28,569 nucleotides of DNA from assembly GCA_027575765.1 (NCBI GenBank), contig JANBPT010000612.1, positions 1 through 28,569 of the forward strand, in the 5' to 3' direction. Made by a program: the position numbers and the translations under genes. Below are positions 9,896-20,023 of this stretch, piece after piece. A model generated the notes under the pieces. It ran no database searches. It was not told where the DNA came from and saw only the letters and a program-made list of their open reading frames with translations. The DNA is from Tieghemiomyces parasiticus. Its lineage: Eukaryota > Kickxellomycota > Dimargaritomycetes > Dimargaritales > Dimargaritaceae. How positions within the stretch are numbered: position 1 is the stretch's first letter; each line of letters opens with the position of its first letter.

Positions 9896-12000
9896 GCAGG
9901 CCCAAATGCTAGGGGTAATAAGGGATGCGGAATGTAGATAGAAAACGGCACGACGGAATGGGTGCCCAAGTGCGACAACGTAGGTTGTCCATTAATTCAT
10001 AGGCAGCGACTGAGTGGATTAATCCGAAATTCACACCAATGTCGTATCGGCCTACTGTTTAAGGGGGGAGGCTGTGACGGTCTCCACCGGCGACCAACGG
10101 GTGCCAGCATGATTCTCCATCCTTACCCCTACTAGTAGGAGGGTTACGTCCTGATGGCCAGCGGACGGGCCTTTTCATCCTTGCTAGAGAGCAACAGGCA
10201 GGCCTGGCCCCCACTAACTACCGACATGCCGTGCGTTACTGCACCTGACCCCGGTACCTTCAAGGGTGACAAGGCACGCCGATCTGCAAGCGGGCGAGGT
10301 ATTTGTGCAGGTAGCCTAGTCCATCCTATCGCTTGCAGAGGAGTGCTGCAATTGTGCTCCAGCCCATGCTACTTGGACGACCGTGTCGGGCCGGCGGCCA
10401 CGAAGGATGGATCAATGTCCACAGTGGGCGGCACAAGGCAGTTCAAGCAACAGTTGAAGTGGTAGCCGACTGCCCTTCAACCGGCCGGTGTCGATCCCTG
10501 GAGGGGAAATTACCAGGCGGTGCTGCGGGGTGAGGCCTAGGGATTAGGGCGGGTCAGGGGGGCCACACGTTGAAGGAATGGTACGGCTGGACAGGCTCCC
10601 TCATCTACATTCTTCCCCCCACCCTCATCCTACAGGCACGCCCCACGCCGCTCGTGAAGCGGAATGAACAGGTGGCAAGTGTATGTGCGCTCGTGTGGGC
10701 GGGAGAGGCAACCAGCGAGGCCAGACCAGATGGGTGTGGAGGCATTTCGAGCCTACACCAGTTCGGGAGGGAGGCAATGCCAGTGGGTGGAGCACTTTGG
10801 TTGGCCAGCAGGCGGTCGGTCCAATCTGGGAAGATTCACCCCCGCTCGGCGTCGTGGAATTTGCAGGTCGAGTGAAGGGGTGGGAGCCAGCGAAGGGTTC
10901 AGGAGCTGCCTTATACCCGACAACTTTATGGGGGTCGGCTTTCTGGTGCGCCATTCCAGGCCCGACCCACCCGACTTCCCGAGGCAAGACTGGACGGGAA
11001 TGTAGCACCCTCCTCAGCACCCACGGCTGGCCGTTGCACCCGCCAGGTTAAAATAGCGGTGGCTTCGTGTACTACCCTGGCTGGGCTACACATGTCGTGG
11101 CACAGTAGCTGCCAGTCCTCAGCCCTGTGCTCCGTCACCCGCACAACGCATGCCAAGCTGACAAAAGGGGGGTTGTCCCTCCGGCGGCTCATCGTTTGGG
11201 ACCGCGGCACGCATACCTAACCTGCCCAAGGGACCCAGCCGGCGTACCTGGCAGTCCGTTTTTGCACTCCGATGCTCGCCTGTTGGCTGGACACTACGGA
11301 TCGCCCTGGAGGGTCGCAAGCGATACCCGCCTGCCACTGGGAGCTGGGTGTGATGTCTCCAGCCGGCCCTATTGCCTGGTGGCATAGCGAGGGGGGGGCA
11401 TACGTTCCCCGCTGCGGGCGTGACCGGCCCATCTAACGTAGCCCCTCCCTGAGGTCCATGGCTAATGCGCCGGTTGGTCAGGCATGTAACTGGTTCAACC
11501 CAACCGTAACCACCCTCGATTCTCCTAAGGCACCTTCGGTGCGCAAGCCCCCTCCTCCGGACCCCACTGGTCAGACACGCCCTGGGGGTTCAGCTTCCCA
11601 TGTGCTTTTTTTCCAATATTTCATCTCTGCACCAGCCGGAGCTGATCGTATCAATGCCAAGGACTAATTTCCGTAGACTTGATTTCCTGTACGGCATTTG
11701 CTGGGACAGGCGCCCGCTGCGTATACACCAGCACCATCATAATCCATGACCAGGTGCGTGTGCCGACCGCGTCAAATTGCCCGCCAGGTACAGACATCAT
11801 CAGCATATGGGCTCAGCGCACTGCACGACATAGCGACCCAAAACGCACACTCCGACAGCGTCCGGTCTACCTCACCTTTTTCTTTCTCCACAACACTTGT
11901 TGCTTGTAACGCCTTGTCTGAACGTCCCCATTCGCCGCTGGCTGTGCATTCCCGTTCGACATCCGGGCCCCCTTTCCTGTAGCTTTGTTGGTCTGTCAAG
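9896..12000. other. 2.1 kb intergenic region, no recognisable gene
   Basis: The stretch is GC-rich and has many overlapping short frames on both strands (up to 131 codons), a normal by-product of high GC content. None shows a family motif, and no pair of frames can be joined with good splice sites into a recognisable protein. I found no tRNA-like A/B boxes and no rRNA. The left end contains the promoter of the minus-strand ITFG2-like gene, and the right end grades into the pyrimidine-rich region upstream of Cdc42. Confidence 0.5.
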
Positions 12001-12059
12001 CGCTTCCCAGAGACACTTTGTCTACGCTACCTGTGCCTTTGGTACCCCCAGCCATAGCA

Positions 12060-12779
12060 TTCCACCGCCAATACCTCCTCTGTATGCGAGCCTGTCGTCT
12101 TCGGCCCTGCCCCTCTTCCGCCCAAACGGCCTCTCCGCCCGACCACAACTACCTCCTCCCGCCCTATTCCCTGCTCCGCCTCACCTATTGCCCTCCCTCT
12201 CCCCCTTGGCCCTCCGCCCTGCTCCGTTCACTTATTCCCCTCTCTCTCTTTCCCGCCTCTCTTGCTTTTTCGCCCTTCCCTTTCTTTCCCTATCTCCGCC
12301 AGCCCTTTCGCCTTGTCGGTTTTTTACACGCTGCGCGCTCCGCTCACCCATCTTTCCCCACCATCCCATCTGCTGGCCCAGCCTTTTTTCCTTGGGTTGT
12401 GTTGACCGCATATACACACACACACACATCAGTTCACGTTACCGTTGCATTGACGCTTGTCCCCTTCCCCTTGACTCATCCTCTCGCCCTAATTTTTGCT
12501 ATCTACGAGTTTCTCGCCTGCTCACCCGTTAACTCTCGCTCGTTCTCTACCCTAAACGAACCTGCTCAGCTCATCCCACCCCCTACCCGCCCGCGTCGCA
12601 TCATCCCGGAATCCCCTCCCTCCTCGGCCGACGTGAGTTCCACCTTGTAAAATCGTCATCCGTGTACTCCAACCGACGACGACCCTTTTACTCGACCGCC
12701 CATTCGGTTCAAAAACCCGTGTTCTCGGCTCCGCCGCGCTAGCGCGTCCCCCCTTTCTCTCGTTTTTTTTCTGCAAAAG
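12060..12779 (+). promoter_or_regulatory. Pyrimidine-rich promoter/5'UTR region of Cdc42
   Basis: The plus (sense) strand is extremely pyrimidine-rich; for example 55 of 60 bases at 12241-12300 are C or T. It contains a (CA)7 run at 12415-12428. It ends at AAG|GTAAGT (12779/12780), which I read as the end of a non-coding first exon. No TATA box is evident, so initiation may be TATA-less within this tract. Similar but shorter sense-strand CT tracts precede other genes here. Long open frames in the tract (12650 and before) reflect low purine content, not coding. Confidence 0.6.
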
Positions 12780-13081
12780 GTAAGTTGACCGGTCCTACAG
12801 AACTCACCTGGCCTCCCTCATCGGATCGTGGGTCATCTACCCTCAAAGGGTTGTCCCGCCATCTCCCCCGTGGGCTCCGGTCCACGTGCCACCGGCAGGG
12901 TCTCCCGACCTCCGCCCTGCCAGCCCAGACCGTCGGACACATCTGCTCGCCAATGTTATGCCACTTTTGCTCCTCCGTCGTCGACCATCTCTAACCCATT
13001 TTCTATCTCCTGCACCCTAACTTGTACTCGTTCACCCACAGTCACATTATTTGCACTAATTTTAGTACCCTCCGCACTCAG
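12780..13081 (+). other. Probable 5'UTR intron of Cdc42
   Basis: A perfect donor GTAAGT at 12780 follows AAAAG. The acceptor CACTCAG ends at 13081, one base before the Cdc42 ATG at 13083, and is preceded by a pyrimidine-rich stretch. The 302-base length matches the other introns in the window. There is no coding continuity to prove it, because both sides are untranslated. Confidence 0.6.
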
Positions 13082-13082
13082 G

Positions 13083-14182
<1,100 letters not shown>

Positions 14183-14990
14183 ATTGTTCGCTAGGGGAGG
14201 GGGTTGTCGCCCAGCCGCATTCCGTACCTTCCCCTCCCAGCCCTGCTCCCGCTACCTCCCTCCCTCATCACTCACGCTCTACCTTCCTGGTTCTGATTTG
14301 CCCACCGGTTCTATTTGTTTTGACCCTACTATACCTGTTTTTTTTATCACCATTGTTGCTGCAGTAGTTCACATTTCGTTCTTTCTCGCTTATCGGTTAG
14401 CTTCGGGTCTCTCTTTTGTTTCCCCTTCCACCCACCTCGTCGCGTGCGCCTGTCGCAATTCTGACTCTTTTACCTTCTTGGGTAATTGAACTTGACCTCT
14501 GCTGTGCCCACCTCCTAACTCTGCCCCCTCCTCCCCTTGTCCTCTCTATTCCCCCCTCTCCGTCCCTTATTCCATGTGCGTGTGCCCCTTGCCGGCACGT
14601 TAACTCATCGGCACTTTTAACATACGTAATTACACATTAACACATTCGTATCGCCGATTACACCGGGGTGGGTTGTTGACAAGCGATTATAAACGTTACA
14701 ATGTTAGTGTGTAGGAAGAAGCATATTCGGATAATTGGCGCCTGGACATCATCTACAGCAAAATACGGTCGTCCGACAGGCGGACCTTCGACTGGAATGT
14801 ACTACATTCCATGGGGTCAGGTAGGCCGGAAAGGAACACGGCTAGGCAGCTTTGAGCCGCAAGGGAGTATTTTAGTGATGCATTAAACCGGCGTGACTAT
14901 ACAACGGCAGGTGCCACTATCCCCTACCTAGCCAACCTGTGTCCTGCATATCCCAGTATCACTATTATTTGCCAACGAGTTTGCACCATG
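14183..14990. other. Cdc42 3' region and intergenic spacer
   Basis: Directly after the Cdc42 stop the plus strand is CT-rich (to about 14580), probably 3'UTR. It then becomes ordinary mixed sequence up to the CpG-poor island. No gene is supported. The 12-base sequence GCAAAATACGGT at 14758-14769 recurs in direct orientation at 16769-16780, on the other side of that island. Confidence 0.5.
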
Positions 14991-14999
14991 CAATCATGG

Positions 15000-16480
15000 A
15001 TACCACGCCACCAGTGTGTAGTATTTGTGGTGCATGTCCCGTAAATTTGCTTTTCAATGGAGGCGAGTTTTGTGTTTTACAAGCTGAGCTATTTGCATGT
15101 GCATTTGCATCAATGAACATGTGGCAAAGTAAGAAATGCTGGCAGAATGGCAAAAGGTTGAGCCTACCAGTACGTTGTCTCCCAGCAGGCTGCAGTTATT
15201 CCATCCATTCCTTGGATGAGGCTTCTCTGCCCAGCTGACTCAACTTTAGGGTGCCTCTCCTCCATTACATTGCATGGAGAGTGGCCAGAGTAGCTTTACT
15301 TTTACCACATCTTAGCCCTGCAATAACAGGGCTGGAAAGTTCTTTATGGACCTGGTGAGGAACAACCTTTGCATTGGGACTTTGCATACTAGGACTGCTC
15401 TGGAATCTCACTTTTGGCCTGGAGGCTCAAGGGAATGTGCCTGAAGTTGACTACGGCTGCCATATCCCAGTTCCACAGCCATGAGCATGTGGTGATTGGG
15501 AACCACTACATCAGATTATCCCAAGGTAAAGTCCAGGTCTGCTATTTTCAGAACCATAAATTCTGTGATAGTAGAATAGCCTTTTAGTATGGTATTAGAC
15601 TTGGGCCTAATATCAGCATACCTGGCATGCTGGCCCCCAGATCCTCTCCTCACAGGTATGGTGGAACTCATGTTCATTGCTGTTGGCCATTTCCTTGTGC
15701 AGAGCCTCCTTCCACTGGCACACATTCAGCAGGGCATTGACAGCACACTGGAAGTACTCACCAAACCACAGCTGGACATTGACCTTGTAGGCAGTCATGA
15801 TGTTGGTGCTGACATAGGCTGCCACCTGGGTCATGTTGCTGTGTTTCCTAGGCTCATTGTTGGCAGCCTTCATGTAGCCTTCAAGGTGTCTCTGAATGAG
15901 CACCCTAATGGCCTTGGTCAATGGCTTGACCTTCTCATGCATGACCTTCTTCCCAGCCAGGCTGAGGAAGACTTTGTCAAAAAATGCCTGGCTAAAGAGC
16001 TCACTGGGGTTAAAGTCATGGTTCTTCTCCAGCTTGTGGAGCAAAATCCAGTGTGCCAGTTGGCATGTGTGTTTTGTGAGAAAGTGGGTGGTCCACACCA
16101 GGTTTGTCAATGACTCCTGGTACTCCTGCTTCCACCCAATAGACTGCAGGGAGGTCTTGATGGTGACCTTGCCTTTGGCCATTAATGGTGTAATAAAGAG
16201 TTGGGTAATTGCATGGTAAAGAGTGTGCCAAGCTCGAAGAAAAGGGAAAAGAGACATGTTGTGTAAGGAGGTGTGTGAGGTGGCAATTTATTGAAGACAA
16301 TCTCATCTAGGGGGCAAATGAGGCCAAACAGTTGAAACTCAAGAGAGCTAGAAAACGGGTGGTGATTAGAGGGCATGGGACACAGTGAAAATAAGGTAAA
16401 ACAGAATAAGAAAGTGAATGAATACTAAAGAAGGAGGAATGGGCTGTGGTCAGGCCCGGCCCTCTGTCTATATGAAATTC
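15000..16480. mobile_element. CpG-depleted island, probable decayed mobile element
   Basis: Between the CG at about 15173 and the CG at 16235, some 1060 bases, I count a single CG dinucleotide (15454-15455), whereas the rest of the window is full of CG. TG and CA are abundant, as expected from deamination of methylated CpG. The island contains an ORF of transposon-like character on the minus strand and decayed sequence downstream of it. The ends are not defined: I found no terminal inverted repeats, and the 12-base direct repeat outside it could be chance. Alternatives are a recent insertion from a CpG-poor genome, or an assembly artefact. Confidence 0.5.
15613..16257 (-). CDS. 214-aa ORF in the CpG-poor island, putative mobile-element protein fragment
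   Basis: The open frame runs from ATG at 16257 to a stop at 15613-15615. The protein is rich in His, Lys, Trp and aromatic residues, looks mostly helical, and is unlike a random frame. The stretch AAYVSTNIMTAYKVNVQLWFG (about 145-165) followed by FQCAVNALLNV resembles, from memory, the helical N-terminal part of multi-copy mobile-element proteins of early-diverging fungi, some of which carry Fanzor/TnpB nuclease domains. No RuvC motif or zinc finger is visible here. Just before the stop, CAG|GTATGC could be a splice donor. A following frame with TITEFMVLKIADLDFTLG (about 15560-15516) may be the decayed continuation, which then meets stops. TTTCATATAGAC near 16480 on the minus strand is a weak TATA candidate. 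I treat it as a probable remnant. The opposite strand also has a 174-codon frame but with less protein-like composition. Confidence 0.45.
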   Translation of the reverse strand: MSLFPFLRAWHTLYHAITQLFITPLMAKGKVTIKTSLQSIGWKQEYQESLTNLVWTTHFLTKHTCQLAHWILLHKLEKNHDFNPSELFSQAFFDKVFLSLAGKKVMHEKVKPLTKAIRVLIQRHLEGYMKAANNEPRKHSNMTQVAAYVSTNIMTAYKVNVQLWFGEYFQCAVNALLNVCQWKEALHKEMANSNEHEFHHTCEERIWGPACQVC

Positions 16481-16866
16481 CGGGGCTAGGTTTCTACCAT
16501 CCCTCCTGAATGGTTGATGACCTGGTGGTGCACAGTGGTCAGGGTAAGGTCTTGTTTCCGTTGGGCTCCCACCCTCACCACTTACCCCACGTCTACACTT
16601 CCCCACTTTGCTGTGCACCGCTCCTCTTTTCTCCTCTTCCATTTTCTCCGCTTTCTCTTTATCTCATATTGTTGCAACCAATTTAGCTGGTCCTCCACAA
16701 TTATGTACCGAGTTTTCATAAATAACTTGCCACGCAGGCAATAAACCTGCTGCTATGCAGACACCTCTGCAAAATACGGTAACTCGTGTGGTCTTCATCT
16801 CCAATTGGCCGGTTATTTTCCGGAGTATGGACTGGCTTACGAGCCACTAGGCACATTGAATACCTT

Positions 16867-16880
16867 TCATGATATCATGA
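16867..16880. repeat. 14-bp perfect palindrome
   Basis: TCATGATATCATGA is its own reverse complement. It could be a dimeric protein-binding site, but nothing around it assigns a role. Confidence 0.7.
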
Positions 16881-17461
16881 GCTTGGGTGTGGTGATATTG
16901 AGCCCATGTCGAGTGGGCTGGAACAAACTAAGCTACGGCAGGTGAAACGGGACTTCGAAGCGGTGGCCCAAAACCTATAGGTTAAATGGTAGACGGCCCG
17001 ATCATCTACACACCTCGCTAGGTTGATATCCTTAAACTATAGATACGGTGGAGCTTTACAAAGTAGGCTCTGTAGCGTAGCCCGTGGAGGTGTACCTGTT
17101 GCCTAATAGCTTGGAAGGAAGGGAGGGAGGGGGGCAGGGTAATGGTGGGCGAACACACAGGGTGGAGATGTGATGAGAGGAAGGCGCTTATATGGTGAAA
17201 TAGGGCCGCATGCCGCTTTGCAATAGCGGGCTCCTAGTCGGTTGCACTTCGGTAGGCATGGCGCGGCTAGTCTGCGCCACTTTCCACGCCAAGCCATTTC
17301 CCAAGCCAAGCTGGGGCAGCCTGCACTTACTATTTTCCAAGGCACAATCGCCCAGGGCCTTGCCCATCCAGTCGGAAAAGAACGGCGTACTAGGCTACCC
17401 AGCTCTCCCGCAGCATTTTCCCCCGTCCCCCATCTTGTTTGATCTGATTGATAACCCCAGT

Positions 17462-17472
17462 GGGGGGGGGGG
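17462..17472. repeat. G11 homopolymer run
   Basis: Eleven consecutive G residues on the plus strand within the intergenic region upstream of PDH E1-alpha. Confidence 0.85.
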
Positions 17473-18154
17473 AGACCTATCAGCAACCGCTGTCCTGCAG
17501 CCCAGGCTTCCCTCCCCCGTCCCATCGCACTTTCCTGCCCTTGAAACTCTGGCGTGATTTAACGGGCTCGACGTTTACTCATCCTCCCGATCTTATCCCC
17601 CACCCAGTCGTAGGTGGCATACGTGTCTGATTCTATGGTAGCAGTGAATGGGTGGGGACCCCTTCTCGAGGCGGCCGTACGAGTTCACCCGACCTTGCCC
17701 TCCCCACTTAACTATACGTTTAAGGCTGCTCCTCCAGAGGCCACCCCAACATCCAAGTGGAGTCACTCCCCTCCCCCCGCCCTCCCACACCCCCTTCAGA
17801 ACCCTGATTCATCCCGTCCCATCGCGGCTGTGCATTCCGGCGCTCCTTTTGACATTTGGCCACATCAGACTCTGTCTCATTACCCTCCTTCTGTCTTTAG
17901 ATCTTGTTCCCACCCCTTCCACCCCTCTGATGTAAGTGCGCTTGGGAACCCCGTAGCCTGATCATGCGTTTCACCAGAATCGACCACATTGTGCAAACGT
18001 CTAGGGTAGCCAGAGGTCATCTAAGACGCTTCCGCTAGCTTTGAGCCGAGTTGACTTTGGCTCCGCTACCTCTACTAACCCGACTCTGCCACTCTTTTCT
18101 ACGCTCCCCTCTAATCCCCCTGCTTTACTCCCATTGAACTAGCTCTCCATAGCC

Positions 18155-19590
18155 ATGCTGTCCCGTATCGCCACCACGGCCGCGAGCCGGGCTTCCACCG
18201 CCCGCCTGGTCCCAAAGGTACGCCGCATACGTGCAGTCCTCTTGAAGGATGTGGGAAACCCCTACCTGGTGCCGATCAGGTCTACTACTACCCTCCTCCA
18301 CATATAACGGCTTGGTAACTGGCTGATAGTTGAGCACCCATCTGGTAACCAGCAGACTCCGCCAACCCTCCCACTTCACTTACACATCCCTCTTTCCCCT
18401 TACCCTCCCCACACGCCCACAACTTTCACATCATTCAGACCTTTGCGACCACCCGTGCCTTCAGCACCTCGGGCCTGCGCCTGGCCAAGAGCGATGACCC
18501 GAACGAAACGTTCCGTTTCGAGCTCCCGGAGAACACGTACGAGTCGGTTAAAATCGACACGCCGAGCCATGTGGTTCACTTGACGCGCAAGGAGGTGTTA
18601 GATATTTATGAGTCGATGAACGAGGTGCGTCGTCTGGAGATGGGGGCGGACGGCCTCTACAAGGCCAAGCTGATCCGTGGGTTCTGCCACCTGTGCACGG
18701 GGCAGGAGGCGGTCCCGATCGGTGTCGAGAGCGCCATCACCAAGGCCGATGCCGTCATCACGGCCTACCGCTGCCATGGGTTCACCCACACGCGTGGAGC
18801 GACCAATGTCAGCATCCTGGCCGAGCTGATGGGCCGCCGCGACGGTATCTCGCGCGGTATGGGCGGGTCGATGCACATGTTTGCGCCCAACTTTTTCGGC
18901 GGTAACGGCATTGTCGGTGCGCAGGTTCCGCTGGGGGCCGGTCTGGCGTTCGCCCAAAAGTACAAGAAGGAGGCCGCCGTGACGTTCGCGCTCTACGGTG
19001 ACGGGGCGTCTAACCAGGGCCAGGTGTTCGAATCCTTCAACATGGCCAAGCTGTGGAACCTGCCCATCATCTTCGTGTGCGAGAACAACAAGTACGGCAT
19101 GGGTACCAGCGCGTCCCGTTCCTCGGCCAATACCGAATACTTCAAGCGCGGAGACTACATCCCCGGCATCAAGGTGAACGGGATGGACGTACTGGCCGTC
19201 CGGGAGGCCTCTCGGTTCGCCCGCCAGTACGCCATCGATGGCCACGGCCCCTTGCTCCTCGAATTCGCCACCTACCGTTACGGTGGTCACTCCATGTCCG
19301 ACCCGGGCACCACCTACCGTACCCGTGAGGAAATCCAGCATATGCGGTCGACCAGTGACCCCATCACCGGTCTCAAGCACCGTATCCTGGAGCAGAACAT
19401 TGCCGACGAGGCTACCCTCAAGAAGATTGACAAGGAGGCCCGCGCCCGTGTCGATGAGGCCCTCCAGATTGCTAAGGCTTCCACTGAGCCCGACACTGAG
19501 ATGCTGTGGAAGGGTATTTACGCCGAGGGTAGCGAGCCCGAGTTCCTGCGCGGTCGTGAGCCCGAGGAGGTGCATTACTTCAAGGAGTAG
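18155..19590 (+). CDS. PDA1: Pyruvate dehydrogenase E1 component, alpha subunit (two exons)
   Basis: This is the thiamine-diphosphate-dependent subunit that, with E1-beta, decarboxylates pyruvate in the mitochondrial PDH complex to feed acetyl-CoA to the TCA cycle. Exon 1 is 18155-18217 (21 codons) and exon 2 is 18439-19590. The intron 18218-18438 has donor GTACGC and acceptor TTCAG. The join is in frame and gives 404 aa, close to the usual length. Residues about 1-40 form a mitochondrial presequence rich in Arg, Ser, Ala and Thr with no acidic residue before about 39. GDGASNQG (208-215) starts the ThDP/Mg binding motif. [15 protein letters not shown] and [10 protein letters not shown] follow, the latter carrying Ser306, the conserved regulatory phosphorylation site of the family. 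The YGGHS variant is also what yeast Pda1 has. Exon 2 is very GC-rich at third positions, which leaves a long spurious frame open on the opposite strand. Confidence 0.97.
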
Positions 19591-20023
19591 ACTAGGCTTT
19601 TTTTATTTATGTTTTTAAATATCCTTCTTCATTGTCTCCTTTATACCCCCCCTCCTCTCTCTCTCCAACTTCCCCCCACCTACCCACCCACCCATCCATT
19701 GCCAACTCAACGCCTCTAGCTTTACTCATTTCCGAACTACTACGTGTTTAGTCATGCGCACGCACGCGCGCACCGGATTGTTGCTACAGAAATTAAAAAC
19801 CTCTATTTTTATATAAAAAATCCTCGAGCACCACTCGGTCCTAATAAGCCCTAGCCAACTTATAACCATATATATATATATATATATATGGTTGTTGAAT
19901 TTCGAGTGATGGCAAAAGGCCTGCCCGGGTACAGAGAGCAGGAGGAGGGAGACCACAAGCTGAACTGTCCCCCACCCTCCCCCCTTCCCCGCGACAGATA
20001 GCTGTAAACCCCGCAGCTAGGAA
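19591..20023. other. Convergent 3' spacer between PDH E1-alpha and carnitine acetyltransferase
   Basis: About 430 bases shared by the two 3' ends. A T-rich stretch (TTTTTTTATTTATG) follows the PDH stop and then a CT-rich tract. A purine-pyrimidine alternating stretch lies at about 19754-19771 and an AT palindrome at 19864-19893. No coding content is supported. Confidence 0.7.
19864..19893. repeat. Perfect AT palindrome AACC(AT)11GGTT
   Basis: Eleven AT units (19868-19889) are bracketed by AACC and GGTT, so the whole 30 bases form a perfect inverted repeat able to extrude a cruciform or, in RNA of either strand, a hairpin. It lies midway between two convergent genes, where both transcripts should end. 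Confidence 0.8.

Larger units (their letters stand above)
16481..18154. other. Intergenic region upstream of PDH E1-alpha
   Basis: About 1.7 kb without a supported gene. It contains a G11 run (17462-17472), a 14-base palindrome (16867-16880) and CT-rich sense-strand tracts (about 17690-17930 and 18060-18130) that probably belong to the PDH promoter and 5'UTR. I see no clear TATA box. Short frames on both strands lack motifs. Confidence 0.5.

Noticed and set aside
10430..10510. Possible tRNA from a GTCGATCCC-like stretch
   Set aside because: There is no matching A box or paired acceptor stem at the right spacing.
11897..12650. Two overlapping plus-strand frames of 211 and 221 codons
   Set aside because: The strand is almost free of purines, so stop codons (TAA, TAG, TGA) are rare in every plus frame. 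The products are Pro/Ser/Leu low-complexity, as expected by chance.
15589..16113. 174-codon plus-strand frame in the CpG-poor island
   Set aside because: It overlaps the 214-codon minus-strand frame, whose composition is more protein-like and which has a resemblance to mobile-element proteins. Kept as a weaker alternative only.
18598..19575. 325-codon open frame on the minus strand
   Set aside because: It is exactly antisense to PDH E1-alpha exon 2. High G/C at third positions of the real gene removes stop codons on the other strand, and the translated sequence has no family resemblance.
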